Source of the DNA: Talaromyces rugulosus
Lineage: Eukaryota > Ascomycota > Eurotiomycetes > Eurotiales > Trichocomaceae
Assembly (NCBI RefSeq): GCF_013368755.1
Contig: NC_049561.1
Span: 5,022,001-5,086,000, forward strand
Length of the DNA stretch: 64,000 nucleotides
Direction: 5' to 3'
Shown here: piece by piece, positions 1-12,100 of the stretch
How positions within the stretch are numbered: the stretch's first letter is position 1
Layout: each line of letters starts with the position of its first letter
Notes under the pieces: generated by a model
Told to the model about the DNA's origin: nothing
What the model saw: only the letters and a program-made list of their open reading frames with translations
Databases searched by the model: none
Program-made: the position numbers and the translations under genes

Positions 1-1116
1 CGGACTACAGCCTTACGAGTCAATTCGCCGATCAACCGGCTTGGAGCTTTGCCGAGCAGAGGGCCACAGCGGGCTGCTACTATCTGGCATCAACGTAAGT
101 GCCTCTGGTTTCCCCCTTTTTGTAGCATGGTGCCAATTTTCGCTCACTGTCGTGTTACAGGATTATGGTTTTGCTTCAGAAACAATTCAACTTTCCTCTT
201 ACGCCTTACATAGAAGACTGCTGCAAGTCTCTTTATAATGCGGCAGAGAGCCCATACGACAAATATATACTGCACTTGATTCAGCTCCAGCGCATTGCGG
301 AGAGGGTCGACCGCTTGTCCATGCGACACGCAATAGAACTGGGGAATCCAGGATCGGCATCTGAGTTGTATGTCTCTGCTTTGAAAGGAGACTTGGAAAC
401 ATTCCGCTCCGAGTTTCCTGCTGGCTTCCATGAAATACGTGAGTTACCGATAATTCTAACGGAACAAAGCCGTACTAATAATTGCCTTCACAGCACCTCT
501 TGGCATGCAGTTCCATGCTACCGAGTTATTTCTGTACCAGCTTAGTCTATCCACGCTAGATCACCACTCTCATGCTCAGAATATATCTGACCATGCTTTC
601 AAAGAGGATCTCTTATTATCAGCGCTAATCGCAGCCGAGTCAATCGTTAATATATTTATTTCCCTTCCACCAGGAGCAGAAATAGCGTCCAGCAACGCGG
701 AATGGACACAACTTGGATTTGCCGTCCTGGTTGCCAATAAAATCATCATTACTGCATCTACTATGCCCGGAAAAGGAGCAACATTTGCCCAGCGCAAGTT
801 TTCATGGCCAACAACTCTTGAGCATTTGACAATACGGATCCAGGCCCTCTCCTCTGGGAAATTGGACCGAAACGGAGACCGAGACGCTTTCTATTGGTTT
901 TCACAGCGCGTTTCTAATTTCAACGAGTGGTTTACCAGACAGAGTGCAATGACGGAGGAACTTGTTTGTCAAGGCATGCCCCAGAACCCACTGCCTATGG
1001 CTACAATGCCCCCCCCTGAATTGTTCATGCAAACCGGGGTGGATGATTTCTTCCAATTCCCACAAGATGAGGTGTTTAATACCGCTATAGATCACATGCT
1101 GGGGAGTTGGATTTGA
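1..1116 (+). CDS. Zn2Cys6-type fungal transcription factor, C-terminal part (5' partial)
   Basis: This is the C-terminal part of a fungal-specific transcription factor; its start and any zinc cluster lie left of the window. Three exons join in phase: 3-94, 161-438 and 494-1116, with introns 95-160 (GTAAGT..ACAG) and 439-493. Reading from base 3 gives a typical late middle-homology-region segment: a Cys-Tyr-Tyr-Leu-Ala-Ser motif just before the first intron, then a Tyr-Ile-x2-Cys-Cys motif in exon 2, as in many Zn2Cys6 regulators. The last about 60 residues are Pro/Met/Phe-rich and could be an activation segment. It ends 1.25 kb upstream of the D-amino-acid oxidase on the same strand, so it might regulate that gene; this is inference only. 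The target genes cannot be deduced from this fragment. Confidence 0.75.
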
Positions 1117-2363
1117 CGCTATTGATGTCAAGTTCACCTGGCTGATGACTGTCTGACGTTAGCATTTAATTATGATGCCTGGCACCGCCTTCTCCATGCC
1201 AAGGCCCGGTGAAATTCTAGCAATGTGATGACGAAGCGTCAGTACAAAGTTGAAACTATTTTGAGAAAGATTGCTATTTTGGAAGCAATTAGCCCTATCA
1301 TTATTGCTCCTGGTGGCGGTGCTGAGAGCGAACGTTGAACGCCGACCCGACTTTCCATTTTCGGACAAGCGCGTCACATCTCCGAGCCGACAAACATTTT
1401 GCATCATCGCAATAATCGAAGTATAACCACATGAGCTGAAACGATGGTCGCGCTCTAATCTTATTACAGTGTATGTTTCACTATGCGTTGTTAGTTTCAT
1501 CCTGTTTTCGCATCTTTCGACCTCTCCCTGGCCATATCTGTTCTCAAGATCGGCGTTCCCTATGCAACTAGGGCTCACGATTGACCGTTTCGAAACCATC
1601 CCTGGAAGACCTCAATTGGGCCAATTAATTAAAATAGGAACCTGGGTCGAATGGGGGCCTGACCCTATACACTCACGACCTATTCAGCCTTGCGCTATTT
1701 TCCGACGGTGCGAACGATAAGCTCTGGGGTTCCGCTATACTCCACCTTCTAGGGCAATTCCACACCGGAGAATACAGCAGTAAATGCGAATGGCATTGGC
1801 TACAAGGGTGATTTGCCAGAGGTGTTTGTTATATCGATCATCTTGACGGAAGCCGGAGATGTGGTTTATAATGAATCGATCGCTAAATACACCCCCAAGC
1901 CTAACGACCTCTCATGACTTTGCTTGTATATAATTAATTCACGGATCCAACATTGGATGAGGTCAGTTTGGCGAGACAAGTGGTCTTGACACATTCTTGG
2001 TCTGATATAAGGCGCGAAACTGTTGTCGGAAAAGTCGCCGTCGGAAAAGTGCTGTGTCCGACGGAGAAACGCACACTGTACGATATTGTTGATACTATAT
2101 AGAGATACATCCTGTTACTGGACTATAAAACCTGGGACAGCCCTAGAATTTTCAAATGTTGGAACGTCAAGTTATTTTCTCGTGTATTTTGACCGGACTT
2201 GAATTGTACTCTGATCTTAGACAGGTTAAGTCGGATTTGGTGATTATCTAATCGCGCTATATTTTTCAGCCAAGTCCATGACTAGCTTCACTACTTGTAC
2301 ATCAATTGATATCACATATACACGGGCGACGAGACGCCCGAATCCAACAACTAGCAAAATATC
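1117..2363. other. intergenic region with the likely oxidase promoter
   Basis: No convincing gene is present; the short ORFs here have no recognisable domain. The region holds two direct copies of GTCGGAAAAGT and a CGG/CCG inverted repeat (listed separately), and one ATCAATTGAT palindrome at 2301-2310, just 54 bp upstream of the oxidase start. Confidence 0.6.
2025..2064. promoter_or_regulatory. candidate Zn2Cys6 binding site: GTCGGAAAAGT direct repeat and CCGTCGG-N13-CCGACGG inverted repeat
   Basis: GTCGGAAAAGT occurs at 2025-2035 and again at 2040-2050. The second copy starts a perfect 7-bp inverted repeat, CCGTCGG at 2038-2044 and CCGACGG at 2058-2064, separated by 13 nt. Paired CGG triplets are the normal target of dimeric Zn2Cys6 regulators. 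It lies about 300 bp upstream of the D-amino-acid oxidase and just downstream of a Zn2Cys6 gene. Its function is inferred. Confidence 0.4.
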
Positions 2364-3611
2364 ATGGCACCATCAGTCGTTGTCCTAGGCGCGGGGGTGG
2401 CTGGGCTGACTACTGCTTGCGCTCTGCTCGCCCAGTTCCCATCTCCCAAAGCCCTGAATATCACTGTTGTCGCCAAACATCTACCGGGCGACAGCGCGCC
2501 GACGGAATACTGCTCTCCGCAGGCCGGCGCAAACTGGCGTTCCTTTGAGACCGATTTTAACCAATACGCGCGCTATGACAAGGTTACCTTTGAGCGTTTC
2601 CTCCGCATCGCGGCGCAGAGCCCGGAAAGCGGTGTGAAGCGGTTTCCGTTGCGTCTAGTGTATGGAAAAGAATCTAATAAATCGAGATTATGGTTCGAGG
2701 AACTAGTGGGCGGCATAACCGAGGTACCGAAGCAGGAATTGCCAGAGGGCGCAGACTGGGGCATGGATCTGGTGACTTTTATGTATAATCCAAACGTCTA
2801 TCTTTCATGGTAAGTCTGGATGAGAGGATTGCTGTTATTAGCCGAGATACTTACTGGGACGTGATGCAAGGTTGAGCTCCAAGTTGTCCAAGGCTGGTGT
2901 GACGATCGTGCGGCGATCGTACGATCATATCGATGACCTGATATCTGATTTCCCAGACGCATCTGCTGTATTCAACTGCACTGGTCTCGGCGCTAGAGAT
3001 CTGGGTGGCGTCAAAGACGAAAACATGCACCCCACAAAGGGACAAACAATCCTTATAGAAGAGCCCATCACTCCACTCAAGAGAATGGCCATCTGGGTCC
3101 AGCCATCTCTGTTTGGTCCCAATGAGTTTTCCCATGTCTTCCCCCGCCCGCTTGGTGGAGGTATCATTATCGGCGGCGTCCGTCGTGAAAATAACTTGGA
3201 CGATTCGGTGGACCCATTACTAGCGGAACGAGCAAAGCAGAGGGCATGTCAGCTTTGCCCTGAACTGGGCAAACCGGAGGATCTGAAAGTGGTTCGTTAT
3301 AATATTGGGCTTCGGCGTAAGGTCCCCTGTCTGATCCCCCCACTACTGGGAGGTATTCGCTAATTTTCGGCGCCTGTAGCAAGCAGAACTGGGGGTGCAA
3401 GGGTGGATATAGAGGAGAGAAAGGGAAAACTACTGGTTCATAACTATGGGGCTGGAGGAGCCGGTTACCAGTCATCGTGGTGAGTGGAGAATGATCAAAT
3501 CCGACAAAGACATACCTAACTCTAGCGAATAGGGGCATGGCTGAGCACGCGGTCGACTTGTGGGTGCAAAGGACAGGCCCCAGTCTTGGTGGATATGCTG
3601 CAAAGCTATAG
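2364..3611 (+). CDS. D-amino-acid oxidase, peroxisomal
   Basis: FAD flavoenzyme that oxidatively deaminates D-amino acids to 2-oxo acids, NH3 and H2O2. Four exons (2364-2809, 2871-3316, 3380-3479, 3533-3611) give 356 residues, the normal family size. The N-terminus has the Rossmann FAD motif VVLGAGVAGL. The family stretch around HLPGD and SPQAGANW follows at residues 38-57. GLRPSRTGG carries the Arg that pairs with the substrate carboxylate, and the C-terminal family signature reads HNYGAGGAGYQSSWG, where Gly-His-Gly is more usual. The protein ends in Ala-Lys-Leu, a type-1 peroxisomal targeting signal, as expected for a peroxide-forming oxidase. All three introns have consistent phase; two of them split Trp codons. 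D-aspartate oxidase is a close relative and cannot be excluded from sequence reading alone. Confidence 0.9.
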
Positions 3612-6600
3612 GTCTATCGCAGATCAAACCATTTCCTCCGAGAATAAATTTCTCACGGATCCATCCACCCGTTAGTCCATGCAGATTCCGCGTGGTCAGA
3701 GGGCCCTCGCCCGAGCTAGGCTACTATTGAAAAGATACATTGCTATGCTTCATATCAGGTGGGATGTAGAAGACACCAGCCGGACTTTTGAGTATGAAAA
3801 CGTGGGTTTCAATTCTTTATTGAGAGGATAGACTACTCTTATGTGGAAAGAAAGAAATATAACCCCCCCCTAAGTGATTTTTTTAAAAATAGTAACCGAT
3901 CCATAGTAAATTAGTAATTAAGGGTAGTGTAACCTCCTCTTTCCTTTTTCTTCTCACTACGTAGATATTTTATTCCCCGGTGAATTATCGTATTCTCCGT
4001 ACTTCTTATTTGGCGGTACTATTTATGGTCCCAGTTCCGCGCATGCATGCAAACGCTCAAATTGCCTAATTGGATTCCCGCCGCGCACCAGCTCCATATT
4101 TCCTGTGCCCTCCTTGTGGAATCTCATAAGCGGATCACTTGATATCGGTCTAGTTATTGCTCAAGAAATTCTTCACCATGCATAGCGACATTATTACGCC
4201 ATGATTGAGTGTGAGGGTTCCCAGCTCAGACATAAAAACGATCCCCGCCCCCTTAGCCTCTACTTCCTTTTAATTTTTCCTCTCCTTGTAACCAACCCGA
4301 CTCATACACTTATACATCATTGCCTGGGGTATGATCCATATACCTTTTATATTGCTTTTCGGTCCAATTTGCTAGAGCACCGCTCTACTCCTCATCCTAA
4401 CCAGGGAAAGAGTGCTGTGAAATACCGGCGCCTGATTACAAGCTCTTATTGCTCTAGACGAAACAGAAAATGACCGAGTATTATCGGAATCTTTCTAGGC
4501 CATAGCCTCAGTATTCTGAGCAATAGTGAGTCGTCCTCGGACATCAATTGATTCCTTCCTTTCCAGTTGATTTAACCTCAATTAGACTTCTCCTGGATAC
4601 TGCTACATCTGACTACCTCATTGTTATTTTGCCTCTATATATTGGCGCTTCCGCCTCCGCCCTTTCACACTTAACCTCTCCCCTTAGGGGGCTTGAAGGA
4701 TGAGCCGGTGTCAGTGTGAAGTTGGGATGGAAAAGAACAAGGATATAACAACCTGAGTAATATCTGAAATTAGTCCTCTCCGGTTATTTACAGTCGCTAA
4801 TCGTACGTGGATAGCATCAGGATTATGAGACAGGCGTCCTACTTTTGCTCCCCGAAGACCTATGCTCATCTTTGCTATTTCTGAGCCAGTTCTTGTCGAA
4901 GCCACTAGCACTACAAGGAATTCAAGGCGATGCGACCCTCCTAAATTTCCAGTCATACAACACGGAAATTCTAAGTTTGATGTTTATTCACTGAGTGGAT
5001 GGCAGACCTGAACGACGTGCTGGAGTTTTGTGAGAGGGAGGTTTACCGTACTTAACGACAATTGGCTACTGGTAATAATTCTCGTCTATCTGGTCAAGCC
5101 AACCTGTTGACCACTTGACTGACTGTTCTCTCCAGGCAAATTTATTCTGGCCTATGCTTGACCTCTATTGCGGAATGATTGGAAGAAAACAGCATCTTAG
5201 ACAACATTGCTGAAAATTAGTCGACTCCCACTTTTACTCCCAATTGACGCCAACCAGAATGTTCATGCTGCTCAATGTCTTACATCGCTCTGTCATTACA
5301 ACGTCCCTTTATACCCCGTGTACACGGATGAAACCTGCAGCATGTCTCTGGCCAGTTCACAGCATCTGTTTGAGAACTGACAGCTTATTCGCAATCAAAT
5401 TGTCCTCGTTTCTTTTAAAATCTATCACTCAAGAAGGAATGCACAGTCCTAGGAATATCTGGCCAAGCAATTCAAATGGCGATACGACTGTTGCAACAAG
5501 CCTGTTATTGATGATGCATTCCCACTTTTTCACAATGACATGCCAGAAACCTATATCATTACGGATCACGAAATATCAAGCAGTCGCACTTTTAGATACA
5601 TTTATTTGCCAGCGACATACAATCTGCTGTCAAATGGCACACAAACCAGTCGACTGACGATATTTACACGATCACTTTGGGGTCTGGACTGAGTGTTTAC
5701 GAAAAAAATTCATTCATCGTCGGTCTACGAAACCCTCGAAGCTTGTTGGACTTTGCGATAAGATTATCATGCTTCGCTTCGTATGTATGTATGATGAAAT
5801 GGGATTCTCCTTCTTGTATTCTTGTTCAAGGTCATTATTATCCCGTGTCCCAGGTTTTGCTACATCTCAAAATATAGCGTTAGAGTTGTCGACACAGAAA
5901 CAGGCTTCTTGAAGACTGCTGGACTGCTTGCTTGCCAAGCCGAAATGTGTGGTCGGAAAACAAGGCCTGCTTCACTGTCGGTCAGAGTGGAATGAACCCC
6001 TGAGATAAGGAGAAATATGTGGTAGTCTACTCGCTGTTGAAGACTCTCCCAAAATGAGGTTGGTTGTGCACAATGAGAATTCCAAATACTCCAAAAATTA
6101 TTCATCGACAAATCCTTAAGAAAGTTCGTCGCCGCACTCCCAGTTTTATATTCGACTCCGAGTGGTTTTCGATCCTTCTTTCTCTTGGGCATAGACGGGG
6201 GAAGAGAGATAGCCAGGCTAGATGACAGCGGCATTGACCTTTCCATCGAAAGAGAGATTCCCAGGGCAACGTGAGTATAAACCACCATGGATACGACTCC
6301 TGTATCCATGTGTTAAACAATGAACTATGCTAAGCGCTGCGAAGGATGAGAAAAGCCGGTTAATGCAGTAACACACTATCCACGTCGAAATTAGCCCTGG
6401 AACAACAAACACAACACCATAGTTCCAGACATGCACACGTGAAATATGATGAAGGGTGGACTGTGGCAAAGCACGGGGCATTGAAAAAGAGTTAGTTCAT
6501 AGCGAACACAGAAACAAGATATGCTGCGGTATGCACTGAAGAAGGGCCCTGATTGGGCAAAATACGAACTTTCAGCCTTTTGAGGCTTGTCTGAGATGCC

Positions 6601-8238
6601 TAACGGTATGATATATACCACATGCAAACTCGAGATAGGATCCTACCAAGAAACGAAGGTGCTGCTGTCAACATATATAACAACAATACCGGTTTTTGAG
6701 GGAGCGCGGATACCGTTCTTCAATGTTGCGTGGTTTTGCAACGCTGCAAAGAATCTACACATACCTGACCATTGCAAATGCCGGTACGTATACAATTTTC
6801 TAAGCGTAGTGACTATCTGTGATGTATCGACAATATAGTGACCATGCAAAATGTGAACAGTTACAAACCGCTTGCAAGTTGCAGAAATCCGATACTTTAT
6901 ATTTCTTGTTGGCGCCTGAGTATAAACTATGGATTCATGTTGACTACCCAAAAGACTTTTGGTTTTTTAGTGCAGCTATCATTATTTCTTGATACGTTGC
7001 AAATTGAATTACAATTCATATAGAATCGCTTGTATTTTTTGGTATTCTAATGATAAATTAAGAAGTTGTTGTGAGGCCTGCACCAAGGCCAGCAGGACCA
7101 ATATGACAGCGTAGTCAGAAAGCTGCAGCGACGAAATGGTGAGATTGACTAGCAACGCTCTCCTGTTGGAGCGCGTTTAGACACCTCGTTGCTGATTACA
7201 TCCTCCGATTCTCTTCTCATAGCCAAGACAAATCACTTAGTTGCACTACCTCAGCATTTCATGTGGAAGAGTTGGTTAAGGCGCGATGATACCCTGATAT
7301 GCTAACTAATTTTAGCACTGACCTTGAAGTACTAGTCCATCGGCCCGGGGCTAGTTCCCGCTCGGTACGGTACGGGTGGGTACGTGGTGGGTACATATAA
7401 CCTTATCTGATAACTAGGAATCTGGGACTAGTATCTAGATGATATCTTTTTTATGTTATCTATTATTACTAGATGCTGTACTCTATAAATTAGATTCATT
7501 GGCCATCTCATTTCGTGTTCATGATCTTTTAATGACCTGTTCCATCGATTTTTGCTGATCGATCAACCATTGTCCTGTAGACCCCATGGACCAAACCATC
7601 TGATTGAGTGTTTCATTAAGTAATTGAGATATAGAAGAAGAATTATAAGTCCATAGAATAAGATTAGATCTGACTTCTTTGGAGCAAAATCAATTGCTAA
7701 TCACCCCGGGGTATCGTGATAGCAGAGGGCGATGTCAATTTAGAAGTACCTACGATGATTATATAGATAAATGCCAATTCAGCACCTCCATGCCTTTTTC
7801 TGTATATTTGATATCCTCGTTGCTAGCAAATACATAGTAGATTTGATAATAAGAAGGGATCTAATTACTAAAATGGGCTACGACAATTATAGCTTTACGA
7901 CCCCATCTAGGCAAACGAACACACTAGACTCTCAAATAGAAGTTAGTTAATATATTAAATACTAGCTATTATATGTTATTGTTAATAAAATTTAATTTCG
8001 ATTTGTAATTGAAACATAATACATATTGAAATCCAACATGTGCTCATTCATTTTAAGGACCAAGTCCACGCTCACTCAACGACTCCTCTGGCATCTGCCC
8101 AACTAAGCACGTGCCGAGTGCCTTGAAACTGCTACCCCGCTTTGGAAAGGACACTCTTTATCCTCATCTTAGTGTCCTCAATCTTTTTATTTAAACCGAT
8201 TGCCGAGCACAGCCCAACCAGCCCCTCGCCCGACCAGG
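3612..8238. other. gene-poor A+T-rich tract of 4.6 kb
   Basis: No intact gene can be supported. The many short ORFs lack domains and codon character. Around 5230-5690 two adjacent frames read like protein but are broken by stops and frame changes, which suggests decayed coding DNA. From about 7400 to 8040 the sequence is strongly A+T-rich, with many TA/TAG/TTA steps, resembling old, mutated repeat DNA. A short G+C-rich island with repeated GGTACG units lies at about 7355-7395. One ATCAATTGAT palindrome is at 4543-4552. The last about 200 bp should contain the promoter of the next gene. Confidence 0.5.
5230..5690 (+). pseudogene. possible decayed coding segment, family unknown
   Basis: From about 5232 one frame runs about 48 codons with a protein-like composition until a TGA. 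From about 5465 a different frame runs about 75 codons, with many aromatic and acidic residues, until the TGA at about 5690. Neither has a clear start, splice sites joining them, or a recognisable domain. The arrangement looks like a degraded gene fragment, but chance ORFs in A+T-rich DNA remain possible. Confidence 0.2.
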
Positions 8239-9093
8239 ATGGCAGACCAAGATGAGTTTGAGATTGGCCTCGACGAAGCAGGCGAGGACAGTGCTTACCG
8301 GATGTCAAATTGGCCACCTAATGAGGAGCAGCGACCCCATTTAATCTACCATTCCTACCCCTCCGACCGCATCGTCAAGGGAAAGCTCGATCAAGTCATC
8401 CACGGAAAACTCAGCCCCGGCGGCGAGGACGCAACGCTGATTGTTGCTACGTTCAACTTTCTCGGACAGACAGTCGCGCGCCGGTTCAAATATGCTCGCA
8501 TCACGTGGGATTTCTCATATGAGGAAAACTCTGGCTTCACAGACGATGCACATACACCTGCACCCGAGGTTGTCAAGGTTTCCCTGGACGGCCAGTACGT
8601 CATGAAAGAATCGAAATTCTCCGTGAACAAGGAGCAAACGGCCGACGTGGGGATTAAGGCTGGAACTATTGTGACTGGAAGCCTGGGTGCAGGATGGACC
8701 CGGTCACAAGGGATGGAAGTAGCCGATCACATCTCTATCTTCGGAACGGCCACTTTCGATCGTACTCATATGTCGGGGCAACCGAGAGGTGCCAAATGGG
8801 TATTGGAGGAGAACGCCAGCCAGAGAAGCGGCATCCCAGGACTCATCACAACGGCAATTATCCTGCGATGACAGCCTGGACGTCGCTTTTTGGGTACCAT
8901 TGAAATTAAAGCAAAAGTCGGGATTGAAGAGAGGATACGTGATTGGTTTGGAAGAAAAACGAAGATTGATCCAGTTAGGTTCAATCCTGCTCTAAGTTCA
9001 ACGGTTGATTTCTACGATACTAACAACCTCGGTACACTTGTGTTGGACGACGACGTTAAGTTAGTGGTACATAATACGTCACTGTCTACTTGA
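8239..9093 (+). CDS. conserved fungal protein of unknown function, reading frame interrupted by an in-frame TGA
   Basis: The start is the ATG at 8239. The frame is open for 210 codons to a TGA at 8869-8871, then continues in the same frame without another stop to 9093 (285 codons in all). Both sides read as one globular protein: the segment before the stop ends in Ile-Ile-Leu-Arg and the segment after it gives FLGTIEIKAKVG. An Arg codon CGA turned into TGA would explain the interruption. A second possibility is a 75-nt intron at 8800-8874 (GTATTG..GACAG), whose removal would keep the frame and delete the stop, but it would also delete well-formed coding sequence. I do not recognise the family; there is no signal peptide or membrane segment. 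The gene is convergent with the NLR gene, with only about 72 bp between the stop codons, which suggests a shared locus. Confidence 0.6.
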
Positions 9094-9165
9094 AAGTAGA
9101 TTATACTCGATATTGAATCTGATGATATTTCCTCACTCGTAAACTTTTGTGACATGAACTGTTGC

Positions 9166-12100
9166 TCAAAGGCCCAATATTATAAGGAACCTATTCCTCT
9201 CTCCAGGAAAAGCTGTCCAATCCTTTAAATTCAAACTCCTTTTCACCGAAATTGGTGGAATCTCGATCCCATTCTCTCCGAATCCGAGAACGGGGTAGAA
9301 CCTACCCTTGCAGTCAAATTTAAATTTTCCTATGCAAGGCATTCGACGATTAGCATATGAGGGTTATTTAATTGTAGCTAGCTAGCAGGTCGACATACTA
9401 ATAAAGTTGCCATTATGGGTGAAAAATGCGGATCGGGCGATAAAATCGACACCGCATCCAACAACATCACCTACATAATACTGAGGCCCAAAGGGCGTAG
9501 CAGTAGTATACTCTGAAAACAGACCTCCATCATCAGCATGATAACCCCAGGTCTTTTCCCTCCACCCTGGCATGCCTCTGAGACTAGAATCCTTTTCACA
9601 GAACCCAAGACCCATTATCCTAATCACGAACATATATTAGTTAGCTAGGATTTTAAAAATGGAAAAGAAACCTGACTAATAGCATACCTTCCTGGAGACA
9701 ACCGGATAATTGCTATTTCATAGTAATACACAGGGTTAATTACTGGCATTGGGTGTTTCGTGCGCACCTGACATCTTTCCTCAAGATCATCGCCTGTTAC
9801 ATTTTCTACATATTGTCATAGTCAGTTCAGCTCATGGGGTCTCGAATCCTCTAGGAAAGCCTACCTATAATTACCTGTCGACCGTCATCCTTTACTAGAA
9901 TCCCGGTCGTATTCCCTACGCTAACCCACTCGGGTGAAAAGCCAGCGAGCGCTGCATCCGCCAACGAAACAATATCCGAAAGGAAGGAGACGGTATCTTC
10001 ATAACCACAGGATCGCGCAAGATGGATTGGACTCCATCCATCCACATTCCATACACTGCATTGGTCGCCTTTGTCAGCTAGGAATCTGACTATATCGATA
10101 TTCCCTTGAGTTGCTGAAAGATGCAGGGCTGTCATCCCGTCTTCATCCTGAGCTTTGAGGTCTGTTTGCATGTCAAAGAGAATCTTCACAGCTTCTAAAT
10201 GGCCTCGAAGGGTAGCCCAATGCAACGCAGTCCGCCCTTTGGTGTCTTTGGCATGAGCATGAGTCTCGTGAGAACGTATAAGCTCCGTATCTCCTACCAT
10301 TGCAGCGAGGTGCAACGGCGTCCATTCGAATCCTTCAGGGAGTGATTTCGTCCCATTCCGGAGCAGAGCCTCTAGGAAAGCCGGATTAGCTGCTTCGGCA
10401 GCTTCATGAATTGCTGTTTTCCCTTTTGAATCGACCTCGAAAGGATTGGCACCATTACGTAGGAGGATCTCTGTGATTTGCAAGTGGTCCTCTTGAATAC
10501 TCTGCCGGAGAATGTTTGTGACTTCCCGGCCCTCGGAGTTGGGTATAGAAGCACCGCGCTCTAAAAGAAGGTTCACAAGTTCCGCGTCCCTCACCAAGAC
10601 CGCTAAATCTAGAGATGTATACCCAAGTATGTTCCTTGCATCAATGTCCGCCTCTGCGTCAATGAGCTGGGTGACTATCTCCTTATGGTGATCCCACACT
10701 GCTACTAGAATAGGCGTTACATCGTCATCGTCCTTCGCATTAGGATCGGCACCTTTTTCTAGCAGTAATCTCACAACGTCGTTCTTCCCATTCTCTGCGG
10801 CGAAAGCCAAAGGAGTCTGATGATAGGTCCCGCCTTTGACCTCCAGATCCACCTCTGCATAGGCCAGGACTTTTCGGACCCCAGCAGTGAACCCCTGGAT
10901 TGACATATCAATAAGAGATTCTGAGTATTCCTTAATTGATGGAATATCTGGATTCATTCGCTCTAGAAGCTGTTCCGCTTCGATGGGGAGGCCTAATTTC
11001 AATGCCAATTGTAGCGGAGTTTCACCATTTTCATCTTTAACCAATGGGTTCCACCCAGAATGCATAAGTAATGCGATCACCCTTTGACCTTGCTTTGCAC
11101 GTAAAGCTGTGTGAATGAGCATAGGGTCGCTTTCAATCATCTTTCTGACTTGATCATGAGAAGGTTGTAGCTTTTCGATCGTTCGAAAATCGATGCCGTT
11201 GATGATAGCACTGTAGAGTGGTGTTTGGCCCTCGATATCCCGCGTGTTGTGATCTGCACCCCTGTCAAGTAGACAGGTAGCAACCTCTTCTCGGAAGTGA
11301 GTTAGAGATACATGGAGAGCTGTCCGACCTTTCCCGTCCTGTTCATCCAAACTGACTCCCGCTCCAATCAGAAGTTTCACAATTCCCTCATGGCCAATTT
11401 TCGCTGCTATGTGTAGACATGAACCGCCAGAACCCCTCTGTTTGTGGTTTACGTCCGCTCCAATATCTAGAAGTGCTTGAACCAATTGCTCGTGTCCGCT
11501 TTCCGTGCTAATATGGAGCGGTGTGTTGCCCTGATCGTCGGTAGCCTCGAAACTCGATCCGTTTTTTAGAAGCATTTGAAGGATGAATAGATTGCCTGTG
11601 TCACAAGCGAGATGGATAGGCTGGCGGCCGTGTGTGTCACAGACTCCAAGAGAACTACCTTGGCTCAATAAGTACTTGACTGCTGCCGTATGACCGCCCC
11701 GGACGGCTAGATGAAGAGGCGTGCTCCCATAGCTGTTTCCTAATGTATCGTCGGCGTGTGGAAGAAGCACTTCTATTACTTCAACATACCCTTTCAAGGC
11801 CGCAGAATGCAGAGGCGTTGGCTCGTAAGTAATGTCTTCATCTTCCTCGCCAACGGCTTCCTCTTCTTCCTCTTCAGTTTGTCCCCCGTCTCCGTCTTCT
11901 CCTTCACCTTCCTCTTCCTCGCATTCTTCGGTGTCCTCATTCACTTTAGATTCCGTATCGTTTTTTCGATCTGAGCTCTCCTTAGATGCGTCATAGATTC
12001 CCTTGTCTGAATTAGATCTAGGATCAACACGGGGGTTTTCCGCACATTGGTCACCCCACTTCTGGTTGGATCCTGTATTTGTGCTGAAGCTATTTTTCGT

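Noticed and set aside
1159..1599. 146-codon ORF on the minus strand
   Set aside because: No domain, no coding-like composition, and it lies between two same-strand genes in likely promoter DNA.
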